Below, in pieces: positions 8,356-21,200 of a stretch of 64,000 nucleotides of DNA. The notes under the pieces were generated by a model that saw nothing but the letters and a program-made list of their open reading frames with translations, did no database searches and was not told the origin of the DNA. Origin of the DNA: Geothrix sp. (GTDB lineage Bacteria; Acidobacteriota; Holophagae; Holophagales; Holophagaceae); contig NZ_JAHRYQ010000001.1 in the NCBI RefSeq assembly GCF_020622065.1, positions 1,860,001 through 1,924,000 on the forward strand, read 5' to 3'. Both the position numbers and the translations under genes were made by a program. Positions within the stretch are counted from its first letter, which is position 1. Each line of letters begins with the position of its first letter.

Positions 8356-9414
8356 ATGCTGCTATGGAGGCAATTCGCCATGGAATGGCGGCTCTACGGC
8401 CGTGACCGCGTGGCCATGTTCTGGACCTTCGCCTTCCCGGTGATCCTGCTCATGGGATTCGGGACGATTTTCCGGGACGGGGGGGGGCCGAAGCTCTCGG
8501 TGGTGCGGGTGCAGTCCCCGGCCCCCTCCGCCCACGATGCGGCCCTGGATCAGGCCCTCACGGACCTCCAGCTCAAGGTCCAGACCCTGCCGAAAGCCGA
8601 GGCCGAGGCCCGATGGACGCGCGGAGAGACCGCCGCCCAGCTCGAACCGGACGGCGAAGGCTACCGCCTGCGGCTGAACAGCTACCTCATGGCCCAGGCC
8701 GGGGCCACGGCCGGGCTCGTGAACCAGGCCTGGCTGGTGGCCCAGGCCCGCCTGAGCGGAGCGCCCGAGCCCCAGCGCATCCCGGTCCAGGTGGAAAGCC
8801 CCGGCCACAAGCGCTCGACCAACTATGCCTCGTTCCTGCTCCCCGGCCTGCTGGGCCTGAACCTCGTCAGCATGGGCCTCTTCAGCGTGGGCATGGTGAA
8901 TGTCTCCTACCGGGAGAAGGGCAAGTTCCGGCGCCTGGCGGTGACGCCCCTGCCGAAGTGGGTCTTCCTGCTGGGGCAGGTGCTGCACCGGCTCACGGTC
9001 ACCGTGATCCAGGCGGCCATCCTGCTGCTGGTGGGCCGCCTGGCCTTCGGCATCCAGAACCAGGGCTCTTTCCTCGACCTGCTGCTCATCATGACCCTGG
9101 GCACGGGCTGCTTCATGGCCTTCGGATTCGCCCTGAGCGGCTTCGCCGAGACCTCCGAAGGCTACGCCGCCATCTCGAACCTGGTCTTCTTCCCCCTCAT
9201 GCTGCTCAGCGGCGTCTACTTCACGCTGGATGCGGCCCCGGCCTGGCTTCAGCACACGGTGGCGATCCTCCCCCTCGCGCCCTTCCTCCGGGCCCTCCGG
9301 GCCGTCTTCAACGATGGCGGGAGCCTCGTGGGCCACGGAACCGGGCTCGCCATCGTGGCGGCCTGGGCCCTGGCCGCCTTCGCCCTGGCCGTCCGCCGAT
9401 TCCGCTGGGCCTGA
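8356..9414 (+). CDS. ABC-2 type transporter permease
   Basis: A 352-residue membrane subunit partnering the preceding ATPase. One N-terminal transmembrane helix (about 22-40) is followed by a large extracytoplasmic domain (about 45-170) and then five helices from residue 155 onward, the standard ABC2_membrane layout with SYREKGKFRRLAVTPLPKWVFLLGQ before the second helix. It probably exports a small molecule or drug; nothing in the sequence identifies the substrate. The start ATG follows the ATPase TGA by two bases. Confidence 0.9.
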   Translation: MLLWRQFAMEWRLYGRDRVAMFWTFAFPVILLMGFGTIFRDGGGPKLSVVRVQSPAPSAHDAALDQALTDLQLKVQTLPKAEAEARWTRGETAAQLEPDGEGYRLRLNSYLMAQAGATAGLVNQAWLVAQARLSGAPEPQRIPVQVESPGHKRSTNYASFLLPGLLGLNLVSMGLFSVGMVNVSYREKGKFRRLAVTPLPKWVFLLGQVLHRLTVTVIQAAILLLVGRLAFGIQNQGSFLDLLLIMTLGTGCFMAFGFALSGFAETSEGYAAISNLVFFPLMLLSGVYFTLDAAPAWLQHTVAILPLAPFLRALRAVFNDGGSLVGHGTGLAIVAAWALAAFALAVRRFRWA

Positions 9415-9463
9415 CCGTCAGTACGATATTTGTGCAGTTCGGGGGGCCGCCGATAACAAGCCC

Positions 9464-12988
<3,525 letters not shown>

Positions 12989-13028
12989 GACAGACGCTCT
13001 TGGCTACACTGGATGGCTGGAGAACCCC

Positions 13029-14297
13029 ATGCAGTCTTCCAAACGCGCCAGGACGGCGATCTTTCTGACGGTGTTCGTCGACCTCCTGGGTTTCGGCATC
13101 GTCATTCCCATCCTGCCCCTGTACGCACAGGCCATCGCCGACCATCCCAGCCACTGGATGGAGAGCGTCAATCACTTCCTCGGCCTCGGCGGGGGCAGCA
13201 CGACTCCGGGCGCCTTCTGGGCCGGGGTCGCCTTTCTCAGCTTCAGCCTGATGCAGTTCATCGCCTCGCCGATCCTGGGCCGGATCTCGGATCTGTCGGG
13301 CCGCAAACCCGTGCTGTGGATGAGCCTCGCAGGGTCGGCCATCGGCTACATGATGCTCGCCCTCACCAGCCGCTTCGAGTGGATCCTGGCGGCCCGGATC
13401 CTCGACGGCATCACCGGCGGCAACATCTCCGTGGCCCAGGCGGCCATGGCGGACACCTCCGATCCGAGCGAACGCTCCAAGGTCATGGGCATGATCGGGG
13501 CCGCCTTCGGCCTGGGTTTCGTGCTCGGCCCGGCCCTGGCGGGCGTCCTCAGCGGCAGCGCCTTCGGCCACCACCTGCTGGAGACCCGCGGCTGGCACCT
13601 GCCCTTCTTCGTGGCGGCCGGCCTGTCGCTGACGGCCTCGCTGATGGTGCTGCTCTGGCTGCCCGAGACCCTCACGCCCGAAGTGCGCGCCCGGGCCCGG
13701 GCCTCTGAAAGCCGCGGCCACGCCCTGGTGAAGGCCCTGAAGCGCCCCGGCATGCCCCAGCTGCTGGGCGTATCGCTGCTCGCCATGGCCGGCTTCTCCA
13801 TGATGGAAGGCACCTTCGCCCTCCTGGTCCACCAGCGCTTCAACTTCCACCAGCGGGAGGTGGGCTACCTCTTCGCCGGCATCGGCGTGCTTCTCGTGAT
13901 CTACCAGGGCGGTCTGGTCCGCGCGATCTCCAAGCGCGTCCCCGAACGCGCCGCACTCATCACGGGCCTGGTGCTGATGGGCGCGGCCCTGCCCCTGATG
14001 CCCAGGGCGGACTGGATGTGGCCGTTCCTGCTGCTGCTCATTCCCCTGTCCTGGGGTAGCGGCATGGGCAACACCGCCGGCTCCGCCCTCGCCAGCCAGC
14101 TGACGCCGCCCGAGGACCAGGGCAGCCTCTTCGGGGTCATGAATGCCATGACGGGCATGGGCCGCATCATCGGTCCTGCCGTGGGCACCTTCACCTTTGC
14201 CCGCTGGGGCGGCCACACGACCTACGCCGTGGCCGGCTTTACGCTGGCCCTGGCCCTGGCGCTCGCCCTCACGCTCACCCGCAAGGAAACCCGATGA
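13029..14297 (+). CDS. MFS transporter, TetA-like
   Basis: A 422-residue, twelve-helix major-facilitator antiporter. The N-terminus (FLTVFVDLLGFGIVIPILPLYA) and motif A (GRISDLSGRKPVLW, after helix 2) match the TetA/DHA1 drug:H+ antiporter group. It is the first gene of a five-gene operon; its TGA overlaps the hutH ATG (14294-14297). Export of a drug or metabolite is inferred from the family; a link with histidine or urocanate is only suggested by the position. Confidence 0.88.
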   Translation: MQSSKRARTAIFLTVFVDLLGFGIVIPILPLYAQAIADHPSHWMESVNHFLGLGGGSTTPGAFWAGVAFLSFSLMQFIASPILGRISDLSGRKPVLWMSLAGSAIGYMMLALTSRFEWILAARILDGITGGNISVAQAAMADTSDPSERSKVMGMIGAAFGLGFVLGPALAGVLSGSAFGHHLLETRGWHLPFFVAAGLSLTASLMVLLWLPETLTPEVRARARASESRGHALVKALKRPGMPQLLGVSLLAMAGFSMMEGTFALLVHQRFNFHQREVGYLFAGIGVLLVIYQGGLVRAISKRVPERAALITGLVLMGAALPLMPRADWMWPFLLLLIPLSWGSGMGNTAGSALASQLTPPEDQGSLFGVMNAMTGMGRIIGPAVGTFTFARWGGHTTYAVAGFTLALALALALTLTRKETR

Positions 14298-15784
14298 TCC
14301 TGCTGAATGGACGATCCCTCACAGCGCCTCTGCTGGCGCGCATTGCCTCCGGCGAAGCCGTGTCCCTGGACGAAGGCGCGCTGGCGCTCGTGGCCGAGAA
14401 CCGGGCCGTGGTGGATCGCATCGTGGCGGAAGGTCGCACGGTCTACGGCATCAACACCGGCTTCGGCCAGTTCGCCACGGTGGTCATCCCCCCGGACCAG
14501 CTCCAGCTGCTCCAGCTCAACCTCATCCGCAGCCACGCGGCCGGCGTGGGCGAGCCCCTGCCGAAGGACCAGACCCGGGCCCTCATGGCCGCCCGCATCA
14601 ACTGCCTGCTGAAGGCCCACAGCGGCATCCGGCCCGAACCCATCCGCCTGCTGACCGAATGCCTGAACCGCGATGTCGTGCCCGTGGTGCCCAGCCAGGG
14701 CAGCGTGGGCGCCAGCGGCGACCTGGCCCCCCTGGCCCACATGGCGCTGATGCTCGTCGGCGAGGGGCTCGCCTGGTCAGGAAATCAGCACATCCCCGGC
14801 GGCGAGGCCCTGGCCCAGGCCGGCCTGAAGCCCGTGACCCTGCAGGCCAAGGAGGGGCTGGCCCTCATCAACGGCACCCAGCTCATCACCTCCCTGGGCA
14901 ACCTGGCGGTGGAGAAGTTCACCCGGCTGGCGGGCCTGGCCGATGAGATCGCGGGCCTCAGCCTGGAGGCCCTGCGCGGCACCCGCGCCGCCTTCGATCC
15001 GCGCATCCACGCCGCGCGGCCCCATCCCGGGCAGATCGCCGTGGCCGAGCGCATGCGCGACCTCCTGGGCGACACCAGCGCCATCGCCGAAAGCCACCGG
15101 GACTGCCACCGGGTCCAGGACGCCTACAGCCTGCGCTGCATCCCCCAGGTCCACGGGGTGACGCGGGATGCCCTGGCCTTCGCCGGCGCCATCCTGGAGC
15201 GCGAACTCAACAGCGCCACCGACAACCCGATGATCTTCACCGACACCCAGGAGTCCCGCTCCGGCGGCAACTTCCACGGCCAGTACCCGGCCTTCGCCTG
15301 CGATGTGCTCGCCATCGCGGCGGCGGATCTCGCCAGCATCTCCGAGCGCCGCCAGGAACGGCTCGTGAACCCGGCGTACTCGGATCTGCCCGCCTTCCTC
15401 ACCCAAAACGGCGGCCTCGAGTCCGGCTTCATGATGGCCCATGTCACTTCGGCGGCCCTGGTCAGCGAGATGAAGGGCCTCGCCCACCCGGCCTGCGTGG
15501 ACACCATCCCCACCAGCGCGGGCAAAGAGGATCATGTGAGCATGGGCCCCATCGCCGCCCGCAAGCTGCTCCGTGCCGTGGATGCGCTGGAGCAGGTGCT
15601 GGCCATCGAAGCCCGCATGGCCCTCGAGGGCCTCCGCATCCTCGGGTTGGCCCCGGCCGCTGGCCTCCAGCCGCTGATGGACCGCCTGGCGAAGGCTTGC
15701 GCCCCCTGGGCCGACCGCGCCATGTTTGAGGAAATCCACGCCACCCTCGGGGCCCTCCAGGCCCACCAGGAAAGCCACCCATGA
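14294..15784 (+). CDS. hutH: Histidine ammonia-lyase
   Basis: Converts L-histidine to trans-urocanate and ammonia in the cytoplasm. The 496-residue length is usual. The MIO cofactor triad is Ala140-Ser141-Gly142 in SVGASGDLAPLAH; the catalytic Tyr51 lies in VYGINTGFGQF; the HAL-type region RVQDAYSLRCIPQVHG and NPMIF are present. Other hut genes (hutU, hutI) are not found nearby; instead it is embedded between an MFS transporter and an HD protein with four-base overlaps on both sides. A phenylalanine/tyrosine ammonia-lyase is less likely. Confidence 0.9.
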   Translation: MILLNGRSLTAPLLARIASGEAVSLDEGALALVAENRAVVDRIVAEGRTVYGINTGFGQFATVVIPPDQLQLLQLNLIRSHAAGVGEPLPKDQTRALMAARINCLLKAHSGIRPEPIRLLTECLNRDVVPVVPSQGSVGASGDLAPLAHMALMLVGEGLAWSGNQHIPGGEALAQAGLKPVTLQAKEGLALINGTQLITSLGNLAVEKFTRLAGLADEIAGLSLEALRGTRAAFDPRIHAARPHPGQIAVAERMRDLLGDTSAIAESHRDCHRVQDAYSLRCIPQVHGVTRDALAFAGAILERELNSATDNPMIFTDTQESRSGGNFHGQYPAFACDVLAIAAADLASISERRQERLVNPAYSDLPAFLTQNGGLESGFMMAHVTSAALVSEMKGLAHPACVDTIPTSAGKEDHVSMGPIAARKLLRAVDALEQVLAIEARMALEGLRILGLAPAAGLQPLMDRLAKACAPWADRAMFEEIHATLGALQAHQESHP

Positions 15785-16461
15785 CCCAGCCCATCCCCTG
15801 GCGGACCGCCTGCGAGCAAGCGCTGAGGCGATTTTCGGACGCGGATGCGATCCGGTTCTGGGGCATCGGCCACGAGGTGGAGGGCACTTACCGGCCCATC
15901 TTCAACTATCGCTTCGAACACACCTACGCCGCCGTGCTCCTGGCGCGCTGGCTCGCACCCGCGACGGGGGCGGATGGGGAAGTGGTGGAATGCGCCGCCT
16001 GGCTGCACGATGTGGCGAAGCGCCTGAAGGATCCCCACGCGAAAGACACCCATGCCCAGGATGCCTCGGCCCGGGTGGGGGACATTCTTGCGGGCACGGA
16101 TTTTCCACCGGAGAAGATCCCCGCGGTGCGGCACGCCATCGAGCACCATGTGGGCCTGAAGCTCACGAAGCGGCTCGAGCCCCTGGAGACCGCCTGCCTC
16201 TGGGACTGCGACAAGCTCAGCAAGATCGGCGCGGCCAGCCTCATCCACTTCGGGTGCATCAGCGGCGCCTTCCAGCCCATCACCACCGAGGAGATCCTGC
16301 GGCGTGGCGTGGCCTGGCTCGATCTGGCGCAGGCCATCACCGCCAGCTTCAACACGGAACCCGCCCGGGAGGAGGGCCGCCGCCGGCTGGCCTTCCTCCG
16401 GGCCCACTACGATCAGCTCAGCCGTGAATGGTCCGATCCCATGAAGGTGACCCCCGCATGA
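15781..16461 (+). CDS. HD-domain phosphohydrolase
   Basis: A 226-residue protein with an HD-type metal site: FEHTYAAVLLARWL supplies an early His, CAAWLHDVAKRL the His-Asp pair, IEHHVGLK and CDKLSKIGAASL the distal ligands. Such proteins hydrolyse phosphate esters or nucleotides; the substrate cannot be deduced. It starts inside the hutH stop (ATGA at 15781) and its own TGA overlaps the following ATG at 16458, so it is translationally coupled on both sides. Confidence 0.82.
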   Translation: MTQPIPWRTACEQALRRFSDADAIRFWGIGHEVEGTYRPIFNYRFEHTYAAVLLARWLAPATGADGEVVECAAWLHDVAKRLKDPHAKDTHAQDASARVGDILAGTDFPPEKIPAVRHAIEHHVGLKLTKRLEPLETACLWDCDKLSKIGAASLIHFGCISGAFQPITTEEILRRGVAWLDLAQAITASFNTEPAREEGRRRLAFLRAHYDQLSREWSDPMKVTPA

Positions 16462-18824
16462 ACGACTTCCTGCAGCTTGCCCAGAGCCTGACCTTGGCCC
16501 TCAAGGCGCTGCAGATGTACACCGCGGCCCACCCGAGAACCCAGGAATCCCTGGCGGCCTCCCATCGGGTGCTGGACCGCTGGCTCGCCACCCAGGAACG
16601 GCTCCAGTTCATCGTCTCCGGTGCGAAGGCTTTCGCGGATGGCGTCGTGCAGGATGCCCGTAACCCCCATGTCGCCGCCCTGGTCCGGTCGGTCTCGGAG
16701 CGGGGCGTCAGCGGGTTCGTCTTCGAACGGGGCGTGACCCAGGAGGAGTGCCTCACCTTCCTCCAGGGCCTGGCCACCAAACCCCAGAAGCTCGAGGAGG
16801 TGGGCGGATTGGAAGCCTTCCTCTGCCATGCGGGCGTCCTGCATATCCGGGTCTCCCAGACCCGCTACCAGGAAGTGCATGAAGGCGAGGAGGGCGCCCG
16901 GGAGGACCAGGCCCCGGCCTTCAACCCCGCCCCGCCCGCCTCTTCCGAAGATCCCCTGATGAGGGCCATTCGCGAGGCGCTGCTCTCCGCCCTCGCCCCT
17001 CCCGGCAGCGGCCCCCGCGCGCCTGGGGTCAGGGCTGGCCTTGGGGCAGGCCCCGGTCCCTCTGGTGAGGGTGGGGTCGGGTTCCTCCGCAGGCTCCAGT
17101 CCGGCGAGCTGGGCGGACTCGAACCGGCCGGCGAGGAAGGAGCCGGCTTCCTTCGCGGGTTCCAGGCCGCGGATCTGAGCGGACTCGGCCCCCTGGGGTA
17201 CGAGCTGGGCCTGGGAGACGGCCAACCCACGCCCGCCCAGCTCGGCATCCTCCGCCAGGTCCTGATGGGCATGGAACCCGAGATGCAGCTGAGCCTCCTC
17301 GCCGGCCTGGCTTCGCTCCCGGATCACCCCGCCGGCCTGGCCCTGGCCGTGAAGGCCCTGGCGGGCGAGATCCTGGCCGTGGCCACCAGTTCCATTCTTG
17401 CGAAGGGCGCCTCCTGGCACCACCTCCGGGGCCCGCTGGAGGACATCCTCCGGCCCCTGCCGGACCGGGAAGCCCTGGTGCGGGCCCTGTCGTCGCACCT
17501 GCGGAGCTCAGGCCTGGATGCCAGCCAGGCCGAGGCCCTCCTCCGACGGCTGGACTGGGAGGCCCTCTCCATTGAGGCCAAGCTGGTGAAGGTCCTCGAA
17601 GAGGGCCATCTCTTCGAGCTGACCCTCGATCAGCGCTTGGCTTTCCTGCGGGAACTCCTGGACCTTCACCGCTTCGATGCCTTCCTCCGGGTGCAGGAAG
17701 TGCTCCTGGAGACCCTGCGGAACGACCGGGCCGAGATCCGCATGAACGCCGCCCAGACCCTGGCCGGCATCGCCCGCTGGATCCAGGATCCCGGCCTTCC
17801 CCCCGGCGGCGAGGGTCCTCTGGCGGAAGCCCTTCGCGCCCACTTCGCCTGGGAACCGGATCCCCCCGTCCACCGCTGGACCGCCGGGGGACTGGAAGCG
17901 ATGGCCTCGGCCCAGGTCCGGCGCGGGGACCTGCGGCACCTGATCGCCGACATCCAGGCCCTCGAGGGCCTGTGTGCCTTCCTGGAGGAGCAGCAGCCCT
18001 GGCGGAACCAGGCCCTGGAACGCCTGCGCGGCTCCCTCGCGGAACCCGAGATGCTGGCGGCCGCGGCGAACCACATCTTCGACGCCGATCGGCATCGCGT
18101 GGTCCACGAGGTGTATCCCTACCTCGAGTTCGTGGGCGCGCCCATGGCCCGGCACCTCGTGTCCATGCTGGGCGATGAGAACGAGCGCACCCGCCGCGGC
18201 CGCCTGGTAGAGGCAGTACGGAACCTCGGTCCCCTGTCCCTTCCCCCCCTGACCGAGGCCCTGAGCTCCCCGGCCTGGTACCTGGTGAGGAATACCCTCG
18301 CCCTGCTGTCGGATCTGGGGAATGCGGGCTCCGTGCCCGCCATCGCGCCCATCCTCCGGCACCCGGAACCGCGCGTCCGCCGCGCGGCGGTGCGGGCCCT
18401 CTGGAAGCTGGGCGGACCCGCCTCGGAGCCGCACCTGGTGGCGCGCATGAAGGACACGGACCCCGAGACGCTTCAGGAGATCCTCTTTGCGCTGGGCCAA
18501 CTGCGCTCGGAAGGCAGCGTGGCTCCCGTCGCCGAGATCGCCCAGGACAAGCGCATCCTCGAGCCGCTCCGGGTGCAGGCCATCACCACCCTGGGTCAGA
18601 TCGCCTCCCCCAAGGCCCAGCCGGTGCTGGCCGACCTCGTGCGGCGCCGGGGCTTTTTCGCCAGCGTGGAGCCCCACGACATCCGCCTCGCCGCCGCCCG
18701 GGCCCTGTGGTCCCTGGGAACCGCCGAGGCGCAGGAACTCCTCCGCCACATGGTCGAGGCCGAGCCGCGGGGTGAGGACCGGGAGGCCCTCCGGGAAATC
18801 CTCAAGCACCCGGTGACGCCGTGA
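16458..18824 (+). CDS. HEAT-repeat protein of unknown function
   Basis: A 788-residue cytoplasmic protein. Residues 1-140 form a helical domain (LALKALQMYTAAHPRT...). A low-complexity Gly/Pro/Glu linker (about 150-250) contains a roughly 22-residue unit twice (GFLRRLQSGELGGLEPAG and GFLRGFQAADLSGLGPLG). From about 430 to the end run HEAT-like helical repeats, clearest at AIAPILRHPEPRVRRAAVRALWKLG and in the EPLRVQAITTLGQI unit. HEAT arrays act as scaffolds. Being coupled to the histidine kinase gene that follows, it may be its partner. The ATG at 16458 overlaps the HD gene stop. Confidence 0.78.
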   Translation: MNDFLQLAQSLTLALKALQMYTAAHPRTQESLAASHRVLDRWLATQERLQFIVSGAKAFADGVVQDARNPHVAALVRSVSERGVSGFVFERGVTQEECLTFLQGLATKPQKLEEVGGLEAFLCHAGVLHIRVSQTRYQEVHEGEEGAREDQAPAFNPAPPASSEDPLMRAIREALLSALAPPGSGPRAPGVRAGLGAGPGPSGEGGVGFLRRLQSGELGGLEPAGEEGAGFLRGFQAADLSGLGPLGYELGLGDGQPTPAQLGILRQVLMGMEPEMQLSLLAGLASLPDHPAGLALAVKALAGEILAVATSSILAKGASWHHLRGPLEDILRPLPDREALVRALSSHLRSSGLDASQAEALLRRLDWEALSIEAKLVKVLEEGHLFELTLDQRLAFLRELLDLHRFDAFLRVQEVLLETLRNDRAEIRMNAAQTLAGIARWIQDPGLPPGGEGPLAEALRAHFAWEPDPPVHRWTAGGLEAMASAQVRRGDLRHLIADIQALEGLCAFLEEQQPWRNQALERLRGSLAEPEMLAAAANHIFDADRHRVVHEVYPYLEFVGAPMARHLVSMLGDENERTRRGRLVEAVRNLGPLSLPPLTEALSSPAWYLVRNTLALLSDLGNAGSVPAIAPILRHPEPRVRRAAVRALWKLGGPASEPHLVARMKDTDPETLQEILFALGQLRSEGSVAPVAEIAQDKRILEPLRVQAITTLGQIASPKAQPVLADLVRRRGFFASVEPHDIRLAAARALWSLGTAEAQELLRHMVEAEPRGEDREALREILKHPVTP

Positions 18825-19906
18825 CCCACCTCGAGGCGCACCCCGATCCCCGCCAGCTCCTGGAGGCCTTCGAGGCCTTTACCGCCGCCTCGGAACACCT
18901 GCAGGCCCGCTACGAAGCGCTCCAGGTTCAGCTCGGCCAGCTCCAGGGCGAGCTGCAGACCGTGCTGGAAGCCGTCCCCTTCGCCATCTGGGTGCTGGGG
19001 GAGGATGGCTCGCTCCGCTTCACCAACCGGCCGCAGGGACTCGACGGCCGCTTCCTCCAGGGCCCCATGCCCTGGGAACCCGGCAGTCCGGGCGGGCAGC
19101 GGCGCTTCAAGACGGCCGAGGGGCGGGAGCAGATCTTCGAGGAGGAGCGCCGTTCGGCCCCGCACGGCGGCGCCATCGTCACCCTGCGGGATGTCACCGA
19201 AGCCGTGTTCCGCGCCCAGCAGGCCACCCGGGAGGATCGCCTCGCCGCCATGGGTCGGATGGCCGCCGAGCTCGCCCACGAGATCCGGAACCCCCTGGGG
19301 AGCCTGGCCCTCTTTTCCGGAATGCTCGTCGAGGACCTCCAAGATCAGGAGGGCCCCCTGGAGCTCGCCCGCAAGATGCAGGAGGGCGTGGGCCGCCTGA
19401 ACCGCGTGGTGGGGAACACGCTCGCGTTCAGCCGGGATCTCCAACCCAAGCGCGTGTCCATCCCGCTCCGCGCCTTCTGGGAGGAGGCGCTGCGGAGTGC
19501 GACGCTGGCCGAAGCCGTCCCCTGGGACAACCGGATCCCGGAGTCCGCCACCTGGGAGGGGGATTCCGACCTGCTGCGCCAGGTCGCCCAGAACCTGCTC
19601 CAAAACGCCACCCGGGCTCTGGAGGACGCCGAGCATCCCCGGCTCACCCTCGCCGCCTTCGAGGAGCCCCTGGAAGGGCGCCACTGCTGGCACCTGACCC
19701 TGATGGACAATGGCTGCGGCATCCCAGCGGAGACCCTGTCGCGGGTATTCGATCCCTTCTTCAGCACCTTTGGCGGGGGCACGGGTCTGGGTCTCGCGGT
19801 CTGCCATCGCATCGTCGTGGCCCATGACGGCCTGCTCTTCATCGAGAGCCAGGTGGGCCGGGGCACCACGGTCCATCTGAGGCTGGCGGCGGCCACTCTT
19901 CCGTGA
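18821..19906 (+). CDS. PAS-containing sensor histidine kinase
   Basis: A soluble 361-residue kinase with an N-terminal coiled coil (about 20-50), a PAS-like domain (50-130), HisKA with phospho-acceptor His153 in AAELAHEIRNPLGS, and a HATPase with NLLQNATRAL, DNGCGIP and GGTGLGLAVCH boxes. Its GTG start at 18821 overlaps the stop of the HEAT gene. No response regulator follows; ppa begins 48 bases downstream. This resembles kinases of the NtrB/AtoS type, but the partner is unknown. Confidence 0.88.
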   Translation: MTHLEAHPDPRQLLEAFEAFTAASEHLQARYEALQVQLGQLQGELQTVLEAVPFAIWVLGEDGSLRFTNRPQGLDGRFLQGPMPWEPGSPGGQRRFKTAEGREQIFEEERRSAPHGGAIVTLRDVTEAVFRAQQATREDRLAAMGRMAAELAHEIRNPLGSLALFSGMLVEDLQDQEGPLELARKMQEGVGRLNRVVGNTLAFSRDLQPKRVSIPLRAFWEEALRSATLAEAVPWDNRIPESATWEGDSDLLRQVAQNLLQNATRALEDAEHPRLTLAAFEEPLEGRHCWHLTLMDNGCGIPAETLSRVFDPFFSTFGGGTGLGLAVCHRIVVAHDGLLFIESQVGRGTTVHLRLAAATLP

Positions 19907-19954
19907 CGGATGTCACAGGGCATGCGAAAATCAAGGCTTTCGCGGAGCGCCCCC

Positions 19955-20482
19955 ATGTCATCCCTGGTCCACCTTGATCCTGGAAAGCAGGCGCCCGAGA
20001 TCGTCAACGCCATCATCGAGATTCCCACGGGCTCGCGGATCAAGTACGAGATCGACCACCATACGGGCTTGGTGCATGTGGACCGTGTGCTCTTCTCCCC
20101 CTTCCACTACCCCGCCGAATACGGCTTCATCCCCGGCACGCTGGCCGACGACGGCGATCCGGCCGACATCCTGGTGCTCATCAACGGGTCGACCTATCCC
20201 GGCGTGGTGATCCGCGCCCGGCCCATCGCCCTGCTGCGCATGACGGACGACAAGGGCCATGACGCCAAGATCCTGGCCGTGGCCACGGACGACCCCACCT
20301 ATGCCCATGTGACCTCCCGCACGGACCTGCCCCCGCACTTCCTGCTCGAGGTCGAGCACTTCTTCCTCACCTACAAGGACCTGGAGCGCAAGAGCGTGGC
20401 CAGCGATGGGTGGGGGGGCAAGGCCGAGGCCCACGCCTTCGTGCAGGCTTCCATCGAGGCCTACAACAAGCAGATGAAGTAG
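19955..20482 (+). CDS. ppa: Inorganic pyrophosphatase
   Basis: Cytoplasmic family I pyrophosphatase hydrolysing PPi to two phosphates. At 175 residues it has the normal size. The active-site region EYGFIPGTLADDGDPADILVL carries the conserved Asp residues binding Mg2+, and KYEIDHHTG and YKDLE are also typical. The ATG at 19955 gives the family N-terminus; two earlier in-frame ATGs would add residues with no homology to it. Confidence 0.95.
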   Translation: MSSLVHLDPGKQAPEIVNAIIEIPTGSRIKYEIDHHTGLVHVDRVLFSPFHYPAEYGFIPGTLADDGDPADILVLINGSTYPGVVIRARPIALLRMTDDKGHDAKILAVATDDPTYAHVTSRTDLPPHFLLEVEHFFLTYKDLERKSVASDGWGGKAEAHAFVQASIEAYNKQMK

Positions 20483-20488
20483 CGGGCG

Positions 20489-21196
20489 ATGGAAGATCCG
20501 ACCGGGGCCCCGGGCCTCGTCTGCTTCGACCTGGACGGAACCCTGGTGGATCCCCTGCTCGGCGTCCGCAACTGCCTGCGGAAGACCTGCGAGGCCTTCC
20601 ACCTCGACATGCCCGACGAACCGACAATCCACAACTGGATTGGCTTCGGCATGCGCGAGTCCCTGGCCACCCTGAAGGGCCTGGAGGATCCGGCGCGGCT
20701 GGAGGCGGCCCTGGACTTCTACTGGGAGCGCTACCGCGAGGACGGCGTCTTCGAGCACGAGCTGTACCCCGGCGTCTTCCACCTCCTGCACCGGCTGAAG
20801 CGCCAGGGCCACCGCATCTATGTCGTGTCCGCCAAGCCCAGCCTCTTCGCCCGCCGCATCGCGTACCAGTTCGATCTGAACCTGATCTTCGACGACATCT
20901 TCGGCAGCAGCCTGAAGGGCCGGTGGCAGCCCAAGACCGAGGTGCTGGCGGGCCTGGCGGAACGGGGCACCATCTGGCCCGGCGGCGTCTTCATCGGCGA
21001 CCGCGGCGTGGACATGACCGCCGCCCACAACCATGGCCTCGAAGCCATCGGCGTAGGCTGGGGGTACGGCAGCCATGAGGAGTTGCAGAGGGCCGGAGCG
21101 GACCACCTCTTCGACACGGTGCCGGAGCTGGATGCCTGGCTTCGGCTGCGCTTCCCCCAAGCCGAAGTCTTCGACGCCTTCAGCCGCTCGGAGTAG
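20489..21196 (+). CDS. HAD-family phosphatase, Gph-like
   Basis: A 235-residue haloacid-dehalogenase hydrolase. Motif I is CFDLDGTLVDP (nucleophile Asp), motif II VVSAKPS, motif III the Lys in GRWQPKTEVL, motif IV FIGDRGVDMTAAHNHG. The cap domain is of the helical phosphoglycolate-phosphatase type. It follows ppa by only 6 bases, so co-transcription is likely. The substrate could be phosphoglycolate or another small phosphate ester. Confidence 0.85.
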   Translation: MEDPTGAPGLVCFDLDGTLVDPLLGVRNCLRKTCEAFHLDMPDEPTIHNWIGFGMRESLATLKGLEDPARLEAALDFYWERYREDGVFEHELYPGVFHLLHRLKRQGHRIYVVSAKPSLFARRIAYQFDLNLIFDDIFGSSLKGRWQPKTEVLAGLAERGTIWPGGVFIGDRGVDMTAAHNHGLEAIGVGWGYGSHEELQRAGADHLFDTVPELDAWLRLRFPQAEVFDAFSRSE

Positions 21197-21200
21197 GCCT

